Virus record (IMG/VR): IMGVR_UViG_3300044655_000269
Location: 1 to 47,895 of that record
Source of the DNA: a virus
Strand: one strand, 5' to 3'
DNA length: 47,895 nucleotides
Each line of letters begins with the position of its first letter. Position 1 is the stretch's first letter. A program made the translations under genes and the position numbers. Under the pieces are notes generated by a model. It did not search any database and had not been told where the DNA came from. It was given only the letters and a program-made list of their open reading frames with translations. Positions 14,352-22,013 of the stretch are shown here, in pieces.

Positions 14352-15080
14352 TTATTGTGCTATCTTTTTAGCGATACCTTCTGAATCGCCTGGACGATCC
14401 CAATACTTATAGGCGAATGATACCTGCAATCTTAGAATGTCGGTATCTGCCCATGTTACTTGCTGAGGATTGACCATCATAGGCCATGCTTTTAATAAAC
14501 GCCAGCCGTAAATGACTTCTGGTTCATATTTAATTGTTGGGTTGGCAGAAGGACTTATGCTTTGTGAGTTACGTTGTGATGCAGATGTTATACCATTACC
14601 GGGTGACCAATAGCTGCCACCTGCACTAGATACACCAGAATCTTTCTTACCAAACTCGGCATAATGAAACACCTCAATAGTTGAGTAGTAATCTTCTGGA
14701 TACTTAAAGTGAAATGATGTTGGTGGGTTGATAATATCCATCCAATCGTCAAATAGCTGGCGCTCGAATGTCTTGCTTCTTACAAGAAATGATAATGTAA
14801 TACCGTCACCATATGTCGTATTACCTGGTGTCATTTGCTTAGGACCATAGTAACGCATTTCTGCTACCTGAAAGCCACGGCCGGGAAACTCGGCAGCGTC
14901 ACATGCAAAGATCATACTCTTGCTAATATCATTGAAATAGCTTAGTCGGCTCAATAGTCCTTGTGGGTTGATTCTAACGATAAAGCGACAACTTTTAGTG
15001 ACTTGATCCTGCCCATTGAGAGCAGATAGCATATCATTGATTGCTATTTGTGTGGGAGGATTATTACCTGAATATGCCAT
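14352..15080 (-). CDS. 54: gp54-like baseplate/tail tube initiator
   Basis: A 242-residue protein with the tail-tube-like fold pattern of the gp19/gp54 group: CRFIVRI near the N-terminus, ACDAAEFPGRGFQVAEMRYYGPKQMTPGNTTY, FLVRSKTFERQLFDDWMDIINPP, then a C-terminal LLKAWPMMVNPQQVTWADTDILRLQVSFAYKYW. In T4, gp54 caps the baseplate and starts tube polymerisation; the order 48-54 with a stop/start overlap here matches. A copy of the tail tube itself (gp19) is less likely because that gene normally sits with the sheath gene. Confidence 0.7.
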   Translation of the reverse strand: MAYSGNNPPTQIAINDMLSALNGQDQVTKSCRFIVRINPQGLLSRLSYFNDISKSMIFACDAAEFPGRGFQVAEMRYYGPKQMTPGNTTYGDGITLSFLVRSKTFERQLFDDWMDIINPPTSFHFKYPEDYYSTIEVFHYAEFGKKDSGVSSAGGSYWSPGNGITSASQRNSQSISPSANPTIKYEPEVIYGWRLLKAWPMMVNPQQVTWADTDILRLQVSFAYKYWDRPGDSEGIAKKIAQ

Positions 15081-15847
15081 TAGTAGCCCTGTTCGATAAG
15101 TGTTTTATCTACGATCTGCATTTCAACAAATTCCATTGTCAGTCTTGAGGTGACGGCACTACCATCTTCAAAGGTACTAAACTCTGTTTCTGGATTATAA
15201 TCAACATCAACTCTGACGAAAGCACCTTTTGCTACTTTCGGAATCTTTTCATTTGGTCTCCAGCCACCGCTGGCGTCTTTAATCCAGAAATCAATCTCCC
15301 ATTCTGATGGGCTTTTAAATTGTAGGCTATCATAGCTGGTGATGCCTGTAATCTCTGGTGCAGCATAATATCTGAAACGATTTAGTAGTCCTGTTCCTGT
15401 TGATGTGCCATATAGCATTTCAGAGTCAGCTTGATTTTGTGGTGCAAATGTAAATGAAAAGTTATAACGTCTTAGTGAGGTTCCTCTATAGAGAACTTCG
15501 ACACCAGGATTGATTTGTCGTCTAAACAAACCACCAGAAAGAGCATTAGCACCAGATATAAGATCAGAGCCAACACCGACAACGGCAGACGCAACACCTG
15601 CACCAAGTCGTGCTAGTTTAATTTCATCATATTCATGGCCCTGCTGAAAACTTAGATTGTTTGATTGTCCGCCGCCGGGCATATACAATTGAAATGAGTC
15701 GAGCATTTGTCTGCCGTTGAGCAACCCACGAGCGGCACCTGCCGCCTGAACAAACGACTGTGGTGTATATGCTGAAAACTGGACCATCGCACCATATTCT
15801 GGTGAATCCAATAAATCAGATGGAAATCTATATGAGTTAGCTGGCAT
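15080..15847 (-). CDS. 48: gp48-like baseplate tail tube cap
   Basis: A 255-residue protein, shorter than T4 gp48 (364). It shows YRGTSLRRYNFSFTFAPQNQADSEML followed by RFRYYAAPE, comparable to the T4 gp48 segment TWDLTPRSTEDLMAIINIYQYFNYF, and ends with a beta segment and MQIVDKTLIEQGY in the position of the T4 terminal ITLNRASLYAGTF. It is the first gene of the minus-strand hub operon, with GGAG 7 bases before its ATG and a CTAAATA element upstream in the 42-base divergent gap. Together with gp54 it would connect hub, tube and tape measure. Confidence 0.7.
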   Translation of the reverse strand: MPANSYRFPSDLLDSPEYGAMVQFSAYTPQSFVQAAGAARGLLNGRQMLDSFQLYMPGGGQSNNLSFQQGHEYDEIKLARLGAGVASAVVGVGSDLISGANALSGGLFRRQINPGVEVLYRGTSLRRYNFSFTFAPQNQADSEMLYGTSTGTGLLNRFRYYAAPEITGITSYDSLQFKSPSEWEIDFWIKDASGGWRPNEKIPKVAKGAFVRVDVDYNPETEFSTFEDGSAVTSRLTMEFVEMQIVDKTLIEQGY

Positions 15848-15889
15848 TTATATCTCCAAAGACGCTACATATATTTAGCGAGGTATATT
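15848..15889. promoter_or_regulatory. Divergent intergenic region with late-type element
   Basis: Only 42 bases separate the minus-strand gp48 and plus-strand gp4 starts. On the minus strand CTAAATA (complement of 15872-15878) precedes GGAG and the gp48 ATG at a suitable distance for a late -10 element. On the plus strand AGCGAGG, 7 bases before ATG 15890, serves as the gp4 ribosome site. No plus-strand TATAAATA is seen in the gap, so gp4 may be transcribed from an A/T-rich overlap of the same element. Confidence 0.55.
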
Positions 15890-16336
15890 ATGGCTTACGA
15901 TTACAAACAAGGAATATTCAAACCCACGAAACCAGAGAAGTATAAAGGCGATGCTTCTAATATCGTATATCGATCTGGCTGGGAAAAGAGAGTTATGGAC
16001 TGGTGTGACACCAATTCAAATATAGTAGCATGGTCATCAGAGGAGATTGTCATACCATATATCTCACCAGTAGATAACAGACCACACAGATACTTTGTAG
16101 ACTTTTATGTTGAGGCTGTAGATGGTAAAGGTAAGAAGCAGACATATCTACTAGAGGTTAAACCTAAAGGACAGACTAAAGAGCCAACACCACAAAAGAG
16201 AAAGACTAAAAGATATATCACCGAAGTTGTCACATGGGGTGTTAATCAAGCAAAGTGGAAAGCGGCCGAGGAGTTTTGTGCTGACCGTGGCTGGACTTTC
16301 AAACTAATAACAGAAGCGGATCTGTTCAAAAAGTGA
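15890..16336 (+). CDS. 4: Head completion protein gp4 (nuclease fold)
   Basis: A 148-residue protein, the same size as T4 gp4 (150). Nearly every block matches: the KYKGDASNIVYRSGWEKRVM start region, SSEEIVIPYISPVDNRPHRYFVDFYVE, LLEVKPKGQTKEP, KRYITEVVTWGVNQAKWKAAEEFC and the terminal DRGWTFKLITEADLFK. It carries a TnsA/restriction-like nuclease site with E32, D71 and E89-x-K91. In T4 it completes heads after packaging so that tails can join, possibly trimming DNA. First gene of the long plus-strand late run and upstream of gp53, as in T4. Confidence 0.93.
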   Translation: MAYDYKQGIFKPTKPEKYKGDASNIVYRSGWEKRVMDWCDTNSNIVAWSSEEIVIPYISPVDNRPHRYFVDFYVEAVDGKGKKQTYLLEVKPKGQTKEPTPQKRKTKRYITEVVTWGVNQAKWKAAEEFCADRGWTFKLITEADLFKK

Positions 16337-16350
16337 GATAAATACTAGTT

Positions 16351-16854
16351 ATGGTAGACTACTCACAAAAAGACCTAACTGATTGGATTAATAATAAAGC
16401 CATGGACCTTACTAGTGGTGAGGTTCATAGAACTTTGTTAAATAGTGATAGAGGTGGTAAATCGATAGTAGGCAATCTATACTTCTTTAAGTATGATCCT
16501 AAGCACAAAGATACTCTAAACATATATGATCGTTACCCAATGGCGTTTCCGATCAAGTTATATAAAGACGGATTCTTAGGTGTTAATATGCATTACTTAC
16601 CTACAGGTGAGCGTCGATTGTTTGTTCGAACCGTTAATGAGTTTAAGCAAACACTGAGAGAGGGTGATAGGTTTAAAAACAATGCAGAGTTTATCACTAT
16701 GCTTGAACGAACTAAAAGAATATACAAGATTATGCCACAAGCCGTGCATCGTTACCTAAACGATCATACTAGATCAAAGTTTATTAGAATATTACCAGAA
16801 GAATATGATAAAGCAGTTCAACTAAAAATCGACGAATGGGTCATTAAGGGATAA
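16351..16854 (+). CDS. Conserved-type T4-like protein between gp4 and gp53
   Basis: A 167-residue protein. It starts DYSQKDLTDWINNKA and has a central NIYDRYPMAFPIKLYKDGFLGVNMHYLPTGERRLF block, a pattern I associate with phage structural or assembly proteins of unknown role near the neck/baseplate genes. The C-terminal part is basic with PQAVHRYLNDHTRSKFIRILPEEYDKA. The gap to gp53 is 3 bases. A GATAAATAC motif lies only 6 bases before its ATG, too near to serve it as an ordinary promoter with a leader. Confidence 0.7.
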   Translation: MVDYSQKDLTDWINNKAMDLTSGEVHRTLLNSDRGGKSIVGNLYFFKYDPKHKDTLNIYDRYPMAFPIKLYKDGFLGVNMHYLPTGERRLFVRTVNEFKQTLREGDRFKNNAEFITMLERTKRIYKIMPQAVHRYLNDHTRSKFIRILPEEYDKAVQLKIDEWVIKG

Positions 16855-16857
16855 CAA

Positions 16858-17565
16858 ATGGCAGTCAGCAGTTTCTTTGATTCGTTTCCTAAAATCAAAT
16901 ACGATATCAACAACACATCCACCTTTCAGGCAGGCTCTCATGAGTTGGTTACTGATATCTTCTTTCGTCTAGGTGTTATTCAGAACGCATTGAATAACAT
17001 TTCATCTTACTTTGTATATGATATTGAAGATGGTGACACACCAGAACTTCTTGCAGAAAGATTTTATAACGATCCTGGTGCAGCATGGATGATCCTGCTA
17101 GCCAATAATATTGTAGATGCACAACACGAATGGCCTCTAGATTATTCTTCATTTCAACAGTTTGTTACCGACAAATACGGTTCAGTTGAACTATCCCAGA
17201 CAACCGCACATCATTATGAAAAGGTCATTGAAAGACGCAATACCAGAACAGATGTGGTCAATGAAACTCGCTTTATAATCAATGAAGATATTATAACCGA
17301 TGATCCTCTTTCTGTACCATACGATTATTATCAGTCACTAGCTACTGGTGGTGCATATTATAGTTCCGACACATATGATATTGGTGATGACTCGATTGAG
17401 GTAACTGTTCGTGGTGAAGAAGTCTCATGCTATGATTATGAGAATAGAAAGAACGATGATCGTCGTTCAATCAAAGTCATCAAAGCAGAATACTATGTCC
17501 AGATTATGGACGAGTTTAGATATCTAACAGGACAGAAACCTGATTATATTAGGAAGTTGTTTTAA
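16858..17565 (+). CDS. 53: Baseplate wedge protein gp53
   Basis: A 235-residue homologue of T4 gp53 (196 residues). Family features: FFDSFPKIKYD start, VTDIFFRLGVIQNALN, a LysM-like block YDIEDGDTPELLAERFYNDPGAAWMILLANNI, then WPLDYSSFQQFV. In T4, gp53 clamps adjacent wedges around the hub and joins the gp6/gp25 core. The C-terminal part ends EFRYLTGQKPDYIRKLF. Position between gp4 and the hub/gp5 genes matches T4. Translation is coupled to the next gene by overlap. Confidence 0.9.
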   Translation: MAVSSFFDSFPKIKYDINNTSTFQAGSHELVTDIFFRLGVIQNALNNISSYFVYDIEDGDTPELLAERFYNDPGAAWMILLANNIVDAQHEWPLDYSSFQQFVTDKYGSVELSQTTAHHYEKVIERRNTRTDVVNETRFIINEDIITDDPLSVPYDYYQSLATGGAYYSSDTYDIGDDSIEVTVRGEEVSCYDYENRKNDDRRSIKVIKAEYYVQIMDEFRYLTGQKPDYIRKLF

Positions 17566-18836
17566 TGTCTGATAATTATTTTGATCGTGGCTTAGTCCGA
17601 CTAAACGGACAACTTGGTGGTGCTGATAGCTATACGCAGGTTACCTGTAAAGAGGTATCTTGTACCGAGAGTTTATTGACACCAGGTCTGCAAACATCAG
17701 CGACATTTCAATCTCAAATCTACAAGAATGATGTATTCAAGAATTGGGATGCCATCAAGAATAAGCCCATGACGATTACTATGGAAGATGGTTATGGTAA
17801 TCAAATGTCATTGCAGCAAACAGTTTATAGAATGGATGGTAGAGAGTTTCATCCAGTCAATATTTCACAGGTTGAAGAATTTACTGTTCATGCATGTGAT
17901 CAATCTCTATTAGACGATGCTAAGAAACTTGTAAGCAAATATTGGAAATGCACCACACCTTCTAAGATTGTAGAGGAGGTTCTTGGCACTTGTTTAAATA
18001 TTCAGAACACATATATTCAAACTGCTGAACCCGCTCGTGATTATGCAGCGGAAATGATTCACCCATTTCAAGTAATTGCACAGCAAGCCAATGTGGCACT
18101 AGATGGTGACGATCCATCTTTTGTGCATTATATGACATATTCTAATAGAGCCCAAGGTGCTAACTTTATGCAGGGCGGTTCTTATTGGCAGCCTACACAT
18201 AACTTCCGTTCATTGACACATTTGGCCAGACAGGCACCAAGATATACATTCTTTCATTCTGAAACTGGCTTGGCTGGTGGTGCAGATTATAATAACGAGA
18301 AGTATAGAACACCCAACGCATTTAATCGTCCTGCTATTCAGTTTATGTTCCCATGTGACTTTGATTTACTATCTGACCTATTAAATGGTGTAGATGAACA
18401 AGGACAAAATATCAACGCAGGTTCGTTCATGAACGCTATGGATATGGCCGCTGGCTTTCTTACAGGTGGTGGCGGTGGTCGTATGCAAATGTGCGCCCCT
18501 AATGGTAACTTTAAACAGTCACTAACTAATAAAGGTTCAGCCGGTCAACAAAATGGTTGCCCATCAAATGTCGAGCAGCACCTATTAAAGCGTCAAGCTA
18601 GAATGGGTCTGTTAGAAAAAGATAAAGTTGCTCTTAGAATGATCGTAGCATGGAATCCATATATCAGCGTAGGTGATGTTATCTCTCTAACATGGAAAGA
18701 TAAAGACAGAGGACAGAATTTATACGGGTCTGGTGATTATCTAGTTGCATCACTAACTCATAGAGTGCAGAAAGGTGGTTATGCTACGACTACACTCGAT
18801 TGCGTATCAAATACAGTTGGACAGGGAATAGTATAA
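17565..18836 (+). CDS. 27: gp27-like baseplate hub protein
   Basis: A 423-residue protein in the position where T4-like phages with this layout encode the central hub. N-terminal beta part: VTCKEVSCTESLLTPGLQTSATFQSQIY; central KLVSKYWKCTTPSKIVEEVL; the C-terminal beta part LRMIVAWNPYISVGDVISLTWKDKD with DYLVASLTHRVQKGGYATTTLDCVSN is the common gp27/VgrG-like hub end that carries the spike. Similarity to T4 gp27 (391 residues) is at fold-pattern level. It overlaps the following gp5-like gene (TAATG), consistent with hub-spike partners. Confidence 0.7.
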   Translation: MSDNYFDRGLVRLNGQLGGADSYTQVTCKEVSCTESLLTPGLQTSATFQSQIYKNDVFKNWDAIKNKPMTITMEDGYGNQMSLQQTVYRMDGREFHPVNISQVEEFTVHACDQSLLDDAKKLVSKYWKCTTPSKIVEEVLGTCLNIQNTYIQTAEPARDYAAEMIHPFQVIAQQANVALDGDDPSFVHYMTYSNRAQGANFMQGGSYWQPTHNFRSLTHLARQAPRYTFFHSETGLAGGADYNNEKYRTPNAFNRPAIQFMFPCDFDLLSDLLNGVDEQGQNINAGSFMNAMDMAAGFLTGGGGGRMQMCAPNGNFKQSLTNKGSAGQQNGCPSNVEQHLLKRQARMGLLEKDKVALRMIVAWNPYISVGDVISLTWKDKDRGQNLYGSGDYLVASLTHRVQKGGYATTTLDCVSNTVGQGIV

Positions 18837-20359
18837 TGGGAAACGCAAGCACACCTTCACATCCCCATGGTGAAATAACACCAATGGTAATTGCTGGCGG
18901 TGATAAGACCGATCCAGCGCAGCGCCGTGATGGCTCAATGAAGCTATTTGATCCTAGTCGCTGGAGTCAGCAAGATTATGATCTAAGCGATTTGTGGTTC
19001 AATGGCTTTCTACAGAACCCCACACAAATGGGACAGATGAGTACCGGCGGTGGTCTTGATCCTGGTACAATCGTATATGTATTGAAGCAGGCGGGTGAGC
19101 CTGGTGGTGTTATTCTAGGTGCAGCAAGCGGCAACCGCAAAGGATCGTCTGGCGGTTCTATCGGTGGACAGAACTTGATGGACGGCAGCATTATGCAAGA
19201 GTTGGCATCAAGAAAGATCGGTGTTAATGTTCCTCCACAGATTGAAGAAAAGACAGAACGTGGCGCCAAGATTAGAAAGATTAAAGAAAAGGGTGAGCAG
19301 CATTCATTAGATATGCTCGACGGCTTGCCTCTACACGGTGCATTGTTCCAGATGACTGGCTTTAGATTGCCAGAATTAAAAAGCATTCCTACTGCCAAGC
19401 AGAAGAATGATAAGATGATGAATAACCAGATGATGCAACAGCTACAAGGACAGGTAATGTCCATGGCGCAGATGTTTCAAGGGTTGATGAATAATGGTCG
19501 TAGCGGTACATCGGCCGCCGGTGGTATTCCTGCTTCGTCAGGTATGATGAGTACCGTTTCTAATCCTAATACAGGAACAGAAACACAAGTCGATTTATCT
19601 AAGACAGGCGCTGGTCTAGGTCCTGACGGTGTATCGTATATGGATGAAGTTCTACAGACGCTAGAACCACACATGCAGACTGCCGTTAAGTCACTTGCTA
19701 AACTAGTGCAAGGACTAGAAACAAATGACGGTGTAGAATTTCCTACAGGTGGTGCTGTTCATTATACTATCTTTATGGAGAATGCTGCTGGTCTATTAGC
19801 GCAAGCAACTACTATTGACGACCTAATGATTGGTATGCAGAGACTACAATGGGACGAGAGTTTATTCGGTCAAGATAAATTATCACCAGTTGTCTTTGAG
19901 GTAGACACCGCTCATGGTGCAGCATTTCAGTATATGTATTATGACGGACATATTGAGACTGTTTATACCAGCAATACAATGAACAGCATGAACGCATGGG
20001 CTAATACTATTACAAGCCCAACCACATCACCTGCCGTAGGTTCATCAACACCTTCTAGCAGCACAGGAACAACACCATCAAGCGGCTCTGGCTCTGGGCA
20101 GGGCCAACAAATGCAGTCAATGATGCAGCAAATGTTTGGTCAGTCTGCACAGATTATGCAAGAAATGTTCAAGCGTTTGGCACCACAGCAAGAAAAAGAA
20201 GCCAAGAAAATGCACGAGAAGCTAAATCAGTCTGCTGATGCCAAGAAGATACAATCAATCTCAAAAGATACGATTGAAGGTGGCGAACCTTTAAGCAAGC
20301 AACATTATCAGGCTGATGCTGCTGGTACAGATCAGTTCAATTTACAATTTTTGGAGTAA
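18836..20359 (+). CDS. 5: gp5-like OB-fold baseplate hub/spike adaptor
   Basis: A 507-residue protein from ATG 18836 (AGGGA 9 bases upstream, TAATG overlap); the in-frame ATG at 18800 would lie inside the previous gene. Residues about 25-100 (QRRDGSMKLFDPSRWSQQDYDLSDLWF ... LDPGTIVYVLKQAGEPGGVILGA) fit the OB-fold N-domain of T4 gp5. There is no lysozyme domain: instead come a Met/Gln-rich segment (about 190-215), a Ser/Gly/Thr-rich linker (about 400-425) and another Met/Gln-rich helix (about 430-465). It lies between the gp27-like hub and the beta-helix spike, so it probably links them. The assignment rests on position and the N-terminal pattern. Confidence 0.65.
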   Translation: MGNASTPSHPHGEITPMVIAGGDKTDPAQRRDGSMKLFDPSRWSQQDYDLSDLWFNGFLQNPTQMGQMSTGGGLDPGTIVYVLKQAGEPGGVILGAASGNRKGSSGGSIGGQNLMDGSIMQELASRKIGVNVPPQIEEKTERGAKIRKIKEKGEQHSLDMLDGLPLHGALFQMTGFRLPELKSIPTAKQKNDKMMNNQMMQQLQGQVMSMAQMFQGLMNNGRSGTSAAGGIPASSGMMSTVSNPNTGTETQVDLSKTGAGLGPDGVSYMDEVLQTLEPHMQTAVKSLAKLVQGLETNDGVEFPTGGAVHYTIFMENAAGLLAQATTIDDLMIGMQRLQWDESLFGQDKLSPVVFEVDTAHGAAFQYMYYDGHIETVYTSNTMNSMNAWANTITSPTTSPAVGSSTPSSSTGTTPSSGSGSGQGQQMQSMMQQMFGQSAQIMQEMFKRLAPQQEKEAKKMHEKLNQSADAKKIQSISKDTIEGGEPLSKQHYQADAAGTDQFNLQFLE

Positions 20360-20365
20360 TTAATA

Positions 20366-21580
20366 ATGGCAAGTGGCCCAGAGTCTAAAAATACAAACCC
20401 AGGTAAAGAAACACCAGATGAATTTAATGTCTTTGGTGATGCTCGTGGTCGTAAAGGTGCTGGTGAATATCCTAATTACTGGAACTTTAAAGACCGTTCT
20501 GGTAACTCATTCGGTATGGACGCTTCTGAAGGTAATGAGTCAATTACAATTCAGCATAGAGGTGGTTCAGCGGTTCAGTTTCATCCAGATGGTTCTCTAC
20601 ACATTACAGCACACAACGGTAAATATGAAATAACATTCGGTGAAAATCGTATGACTATTTCTGGTGCTCAAGATATCACAGTCAAGGGTGATGCATCATT
20701 GAGAGTATATGGTGATTATAACGTCACCTGTCATAAGAACTACAATCTATCTGTTATGGGTGATATCAACATTACTGGTAAAAATATGAATAGAGCCATT
20801 CGTGGCAATATGGACACACAAGCTAAGAACGTCAATAAGAAGATCGAAGGATCTATCAGTTATCAGGCGCAAGGTGGACAGGCATATGTTTCTAAAGGTG
20901 CCACTACGGTTGCTTCACAGGGTGATAAAACATTCTTGGCTGGTGCTTCTGGATTACATGCTGCCGTTACTAACGAAGGTGATATGTCATTCTTAAACGA
21001 AAAGGGTGATATGTACCACGAAACAAAAGACGGTAAGGCAGATCAGAAGTATGCCAGCGGTGGTAAAGAAGTTAAGATTATGCACAAAGATGGTAAGACA
21101 GATCATACCGCCGACGAAGAAATCACCACAAAATCTACTAATAAAGGTATTACTACAACCGCCAAGCAAGACATTACTACTAAGTCGGAGTCAGGTGGTA
21201 TTCAAATGAAAGCCGATGCTGGTTCTATTTCGGCACAAGCACAACAGAATATTGAAGTTAAGTCACAACAAGATACCCACGTTATTGCACAGGGTCATGC
21301 TGCTATTGAAGGCTCAAGTGGCACTACAGTCGGTAATGCTACCGCTACCACTAACGTTGTAGGTGGTGCATCTGGTGTTAATATTGATCCACTTGGTGGT
21401 CTATTGAACCTAGCAGGCGGTGGCGGCCAGGCCTTCGGTGGTCTTGGGCAGCTATCATTTAACTTCCTAACAGGTGATCAGGCAACTGGTATTCAAGATA
21501 GACAAGCAACTAGAGCAAATCAGCCACAGGCAGAAGCCGACGCTTCCGCTTGGATCAATGCTCTTGATAGAACGGCATAA
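20366..21580 (+). CDS. 5: gp5-like central spike with triple beta-helix
   Basis: A 404-residue protein. The N-terminal part PNYWNFKDRSGNSFGMDASEGNESITIQHRGGSAVQFHPDGS is a VgrG/gp5 spike entry motif. From about residue 85 to 330 there are repeated short strands (DITVKGDASLRVYGDYNVTCHKNYNLSVMGDINITG, then ITTKSTNKGITTTAKQDITTKSESGG) typical of the intertwined trimeric beta-helix of T4 gp5C and T6SS VgrG. A Gly-rich tail (LLNLAGGGGQAFGGLGQ) follows. There is no lysozyme domain. The ribosome site is TTGGAG, 10 bases before the ATG. It should form the membrane-piercing needle below the hub. Confidence 0.85.
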   Translation: MASGPESKNTNPGKETPDEFNVFGDARGRKGAGEYPNYWNFKDRSGNSFGMDASEGNESITIQHRGGSAVQFHPDGSLHITAHNGKYEITFGENRMTISGAQDITVKGDASLRVYGDYNVTCHKNYNLSVMGDINITGKNMNRAIRGNMDTQAKNVNKKIEGSISYQAQGGQAYVSKGATTVASQGDKTFLAGASGLHAAVTNEGDMSFLNEKGDMYHETKDGKADQKYASGGKEVKIMHKDGKTDHTADEEITTKSTNKGITTTAKQDITTKSESGGIQMKADAGSISAQAQQNIEVKSQQDTHVIAQGHAAIEGSSGTTVGNATATTNVVGGASGVNIDPLGGLLNLAGGGGQAFGGLGQLSFNFLTGDQATGIQDRQATRANQPQAEADASAWINALDRTA

Positions 21581-21602
21581 ATATAATAAACTAGAGGACC
21601 TC
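21576..21602 (+). promoter_or_regulatory. Late-type element and palindromic ribosome site of gp25
   Basis: CATAAATA at 21576-21583 differs from the T4 late octamer by its first base and would start transcription near 21590. The ribosome site lies in the 11-base palindrome AGAGGACCTCT (21592-21602) directly before ATG 21604. Because the promoter begins the gp25-gp6-wedge run, it could raise wedge protein levels over hub proteins. Confidence 0.55.
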
Positions 21603-21603
21603 T

Positions 21604-22008
21604 ATGTCAGTCAATCAGGTAAATAGACAGCCAGATTATTCAGACCTTGATTTGGATTTTTTCAGAAATCCATCAACTAATGACGTTACCCGCAAGGTGG
21701 GTGATGAGTCAATTAAACGTGCTGTTCGTAATCTAATATTGACTAACTATAATGAGCGCCCATTTCAGAGTTATATTGGTTCTGATGTTAGAAGATTACT
21801 ATTTGAACCAATGACCTCTTTTACTGCTATTCAGTTACAGAAGGCCATTAAACTATGTATTGAGAACTTTGAGCCACGAGTTAAGTTACAGGCAGTTGAT
21901 GTAACCGCTGATATTGATAATAACGGGTTCAATGTTCGCTTGCAGTATATTATTCTGAATAGAGACCTACCAGTAACAACAACAATATTCCTTGAAAGGA
22001 TTCGTTAA
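21604..22008 (+). CDS. 25: Baseplate wedge protein gp25
   Basis: A 134-residue member of the gp25 family (T4 gp25 132 residues; also TssE/GpW). Signatures are DYSDLDLDFFRNPSTNDVTRKVGDESIKRAVRNLILTNYNERPFQ, then GSDVRRLLFEPM, and a C-terminal RLQYIILNRDLP. The gp25 proteins have the EPR-like core (here FEPM/NFEPRVKL) that starts sheath assembly in contractile systems. It is followed by gp6, its wedge partner, after 5 bases. Confidence 0.93.
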   Translation: MSVNQVNRQPDYSDLDLDFFRNPSTNDVTRKVGDESIKRAVRNLILTNYNERPFQSYIGSDVRRLLFEPMTSFTAIQLQKAIKLCIENFEPRVKLQAVDVTADIDNNGFNVRLQYIILNRDLPVTTTIFLERIR

Positions 22009-22013
22009 GAGCC

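Noticed and set aside
16337-16344. GATAAATA before the gene at 16351 as a late promoter
   Set aside because: Only 6 bases separate it from the ATG, so transcription would begin at or inside the start codon. It is probably chance overlap with the gp4 stop region, unless a leaderless mRNA is used.
18976-19464. 162-residue minus-strand ORF inside the OB-fold gene
   Set aside because: It is antisense to a well-supported gene, and there is no ribosome site, promoter or recognisable motif.
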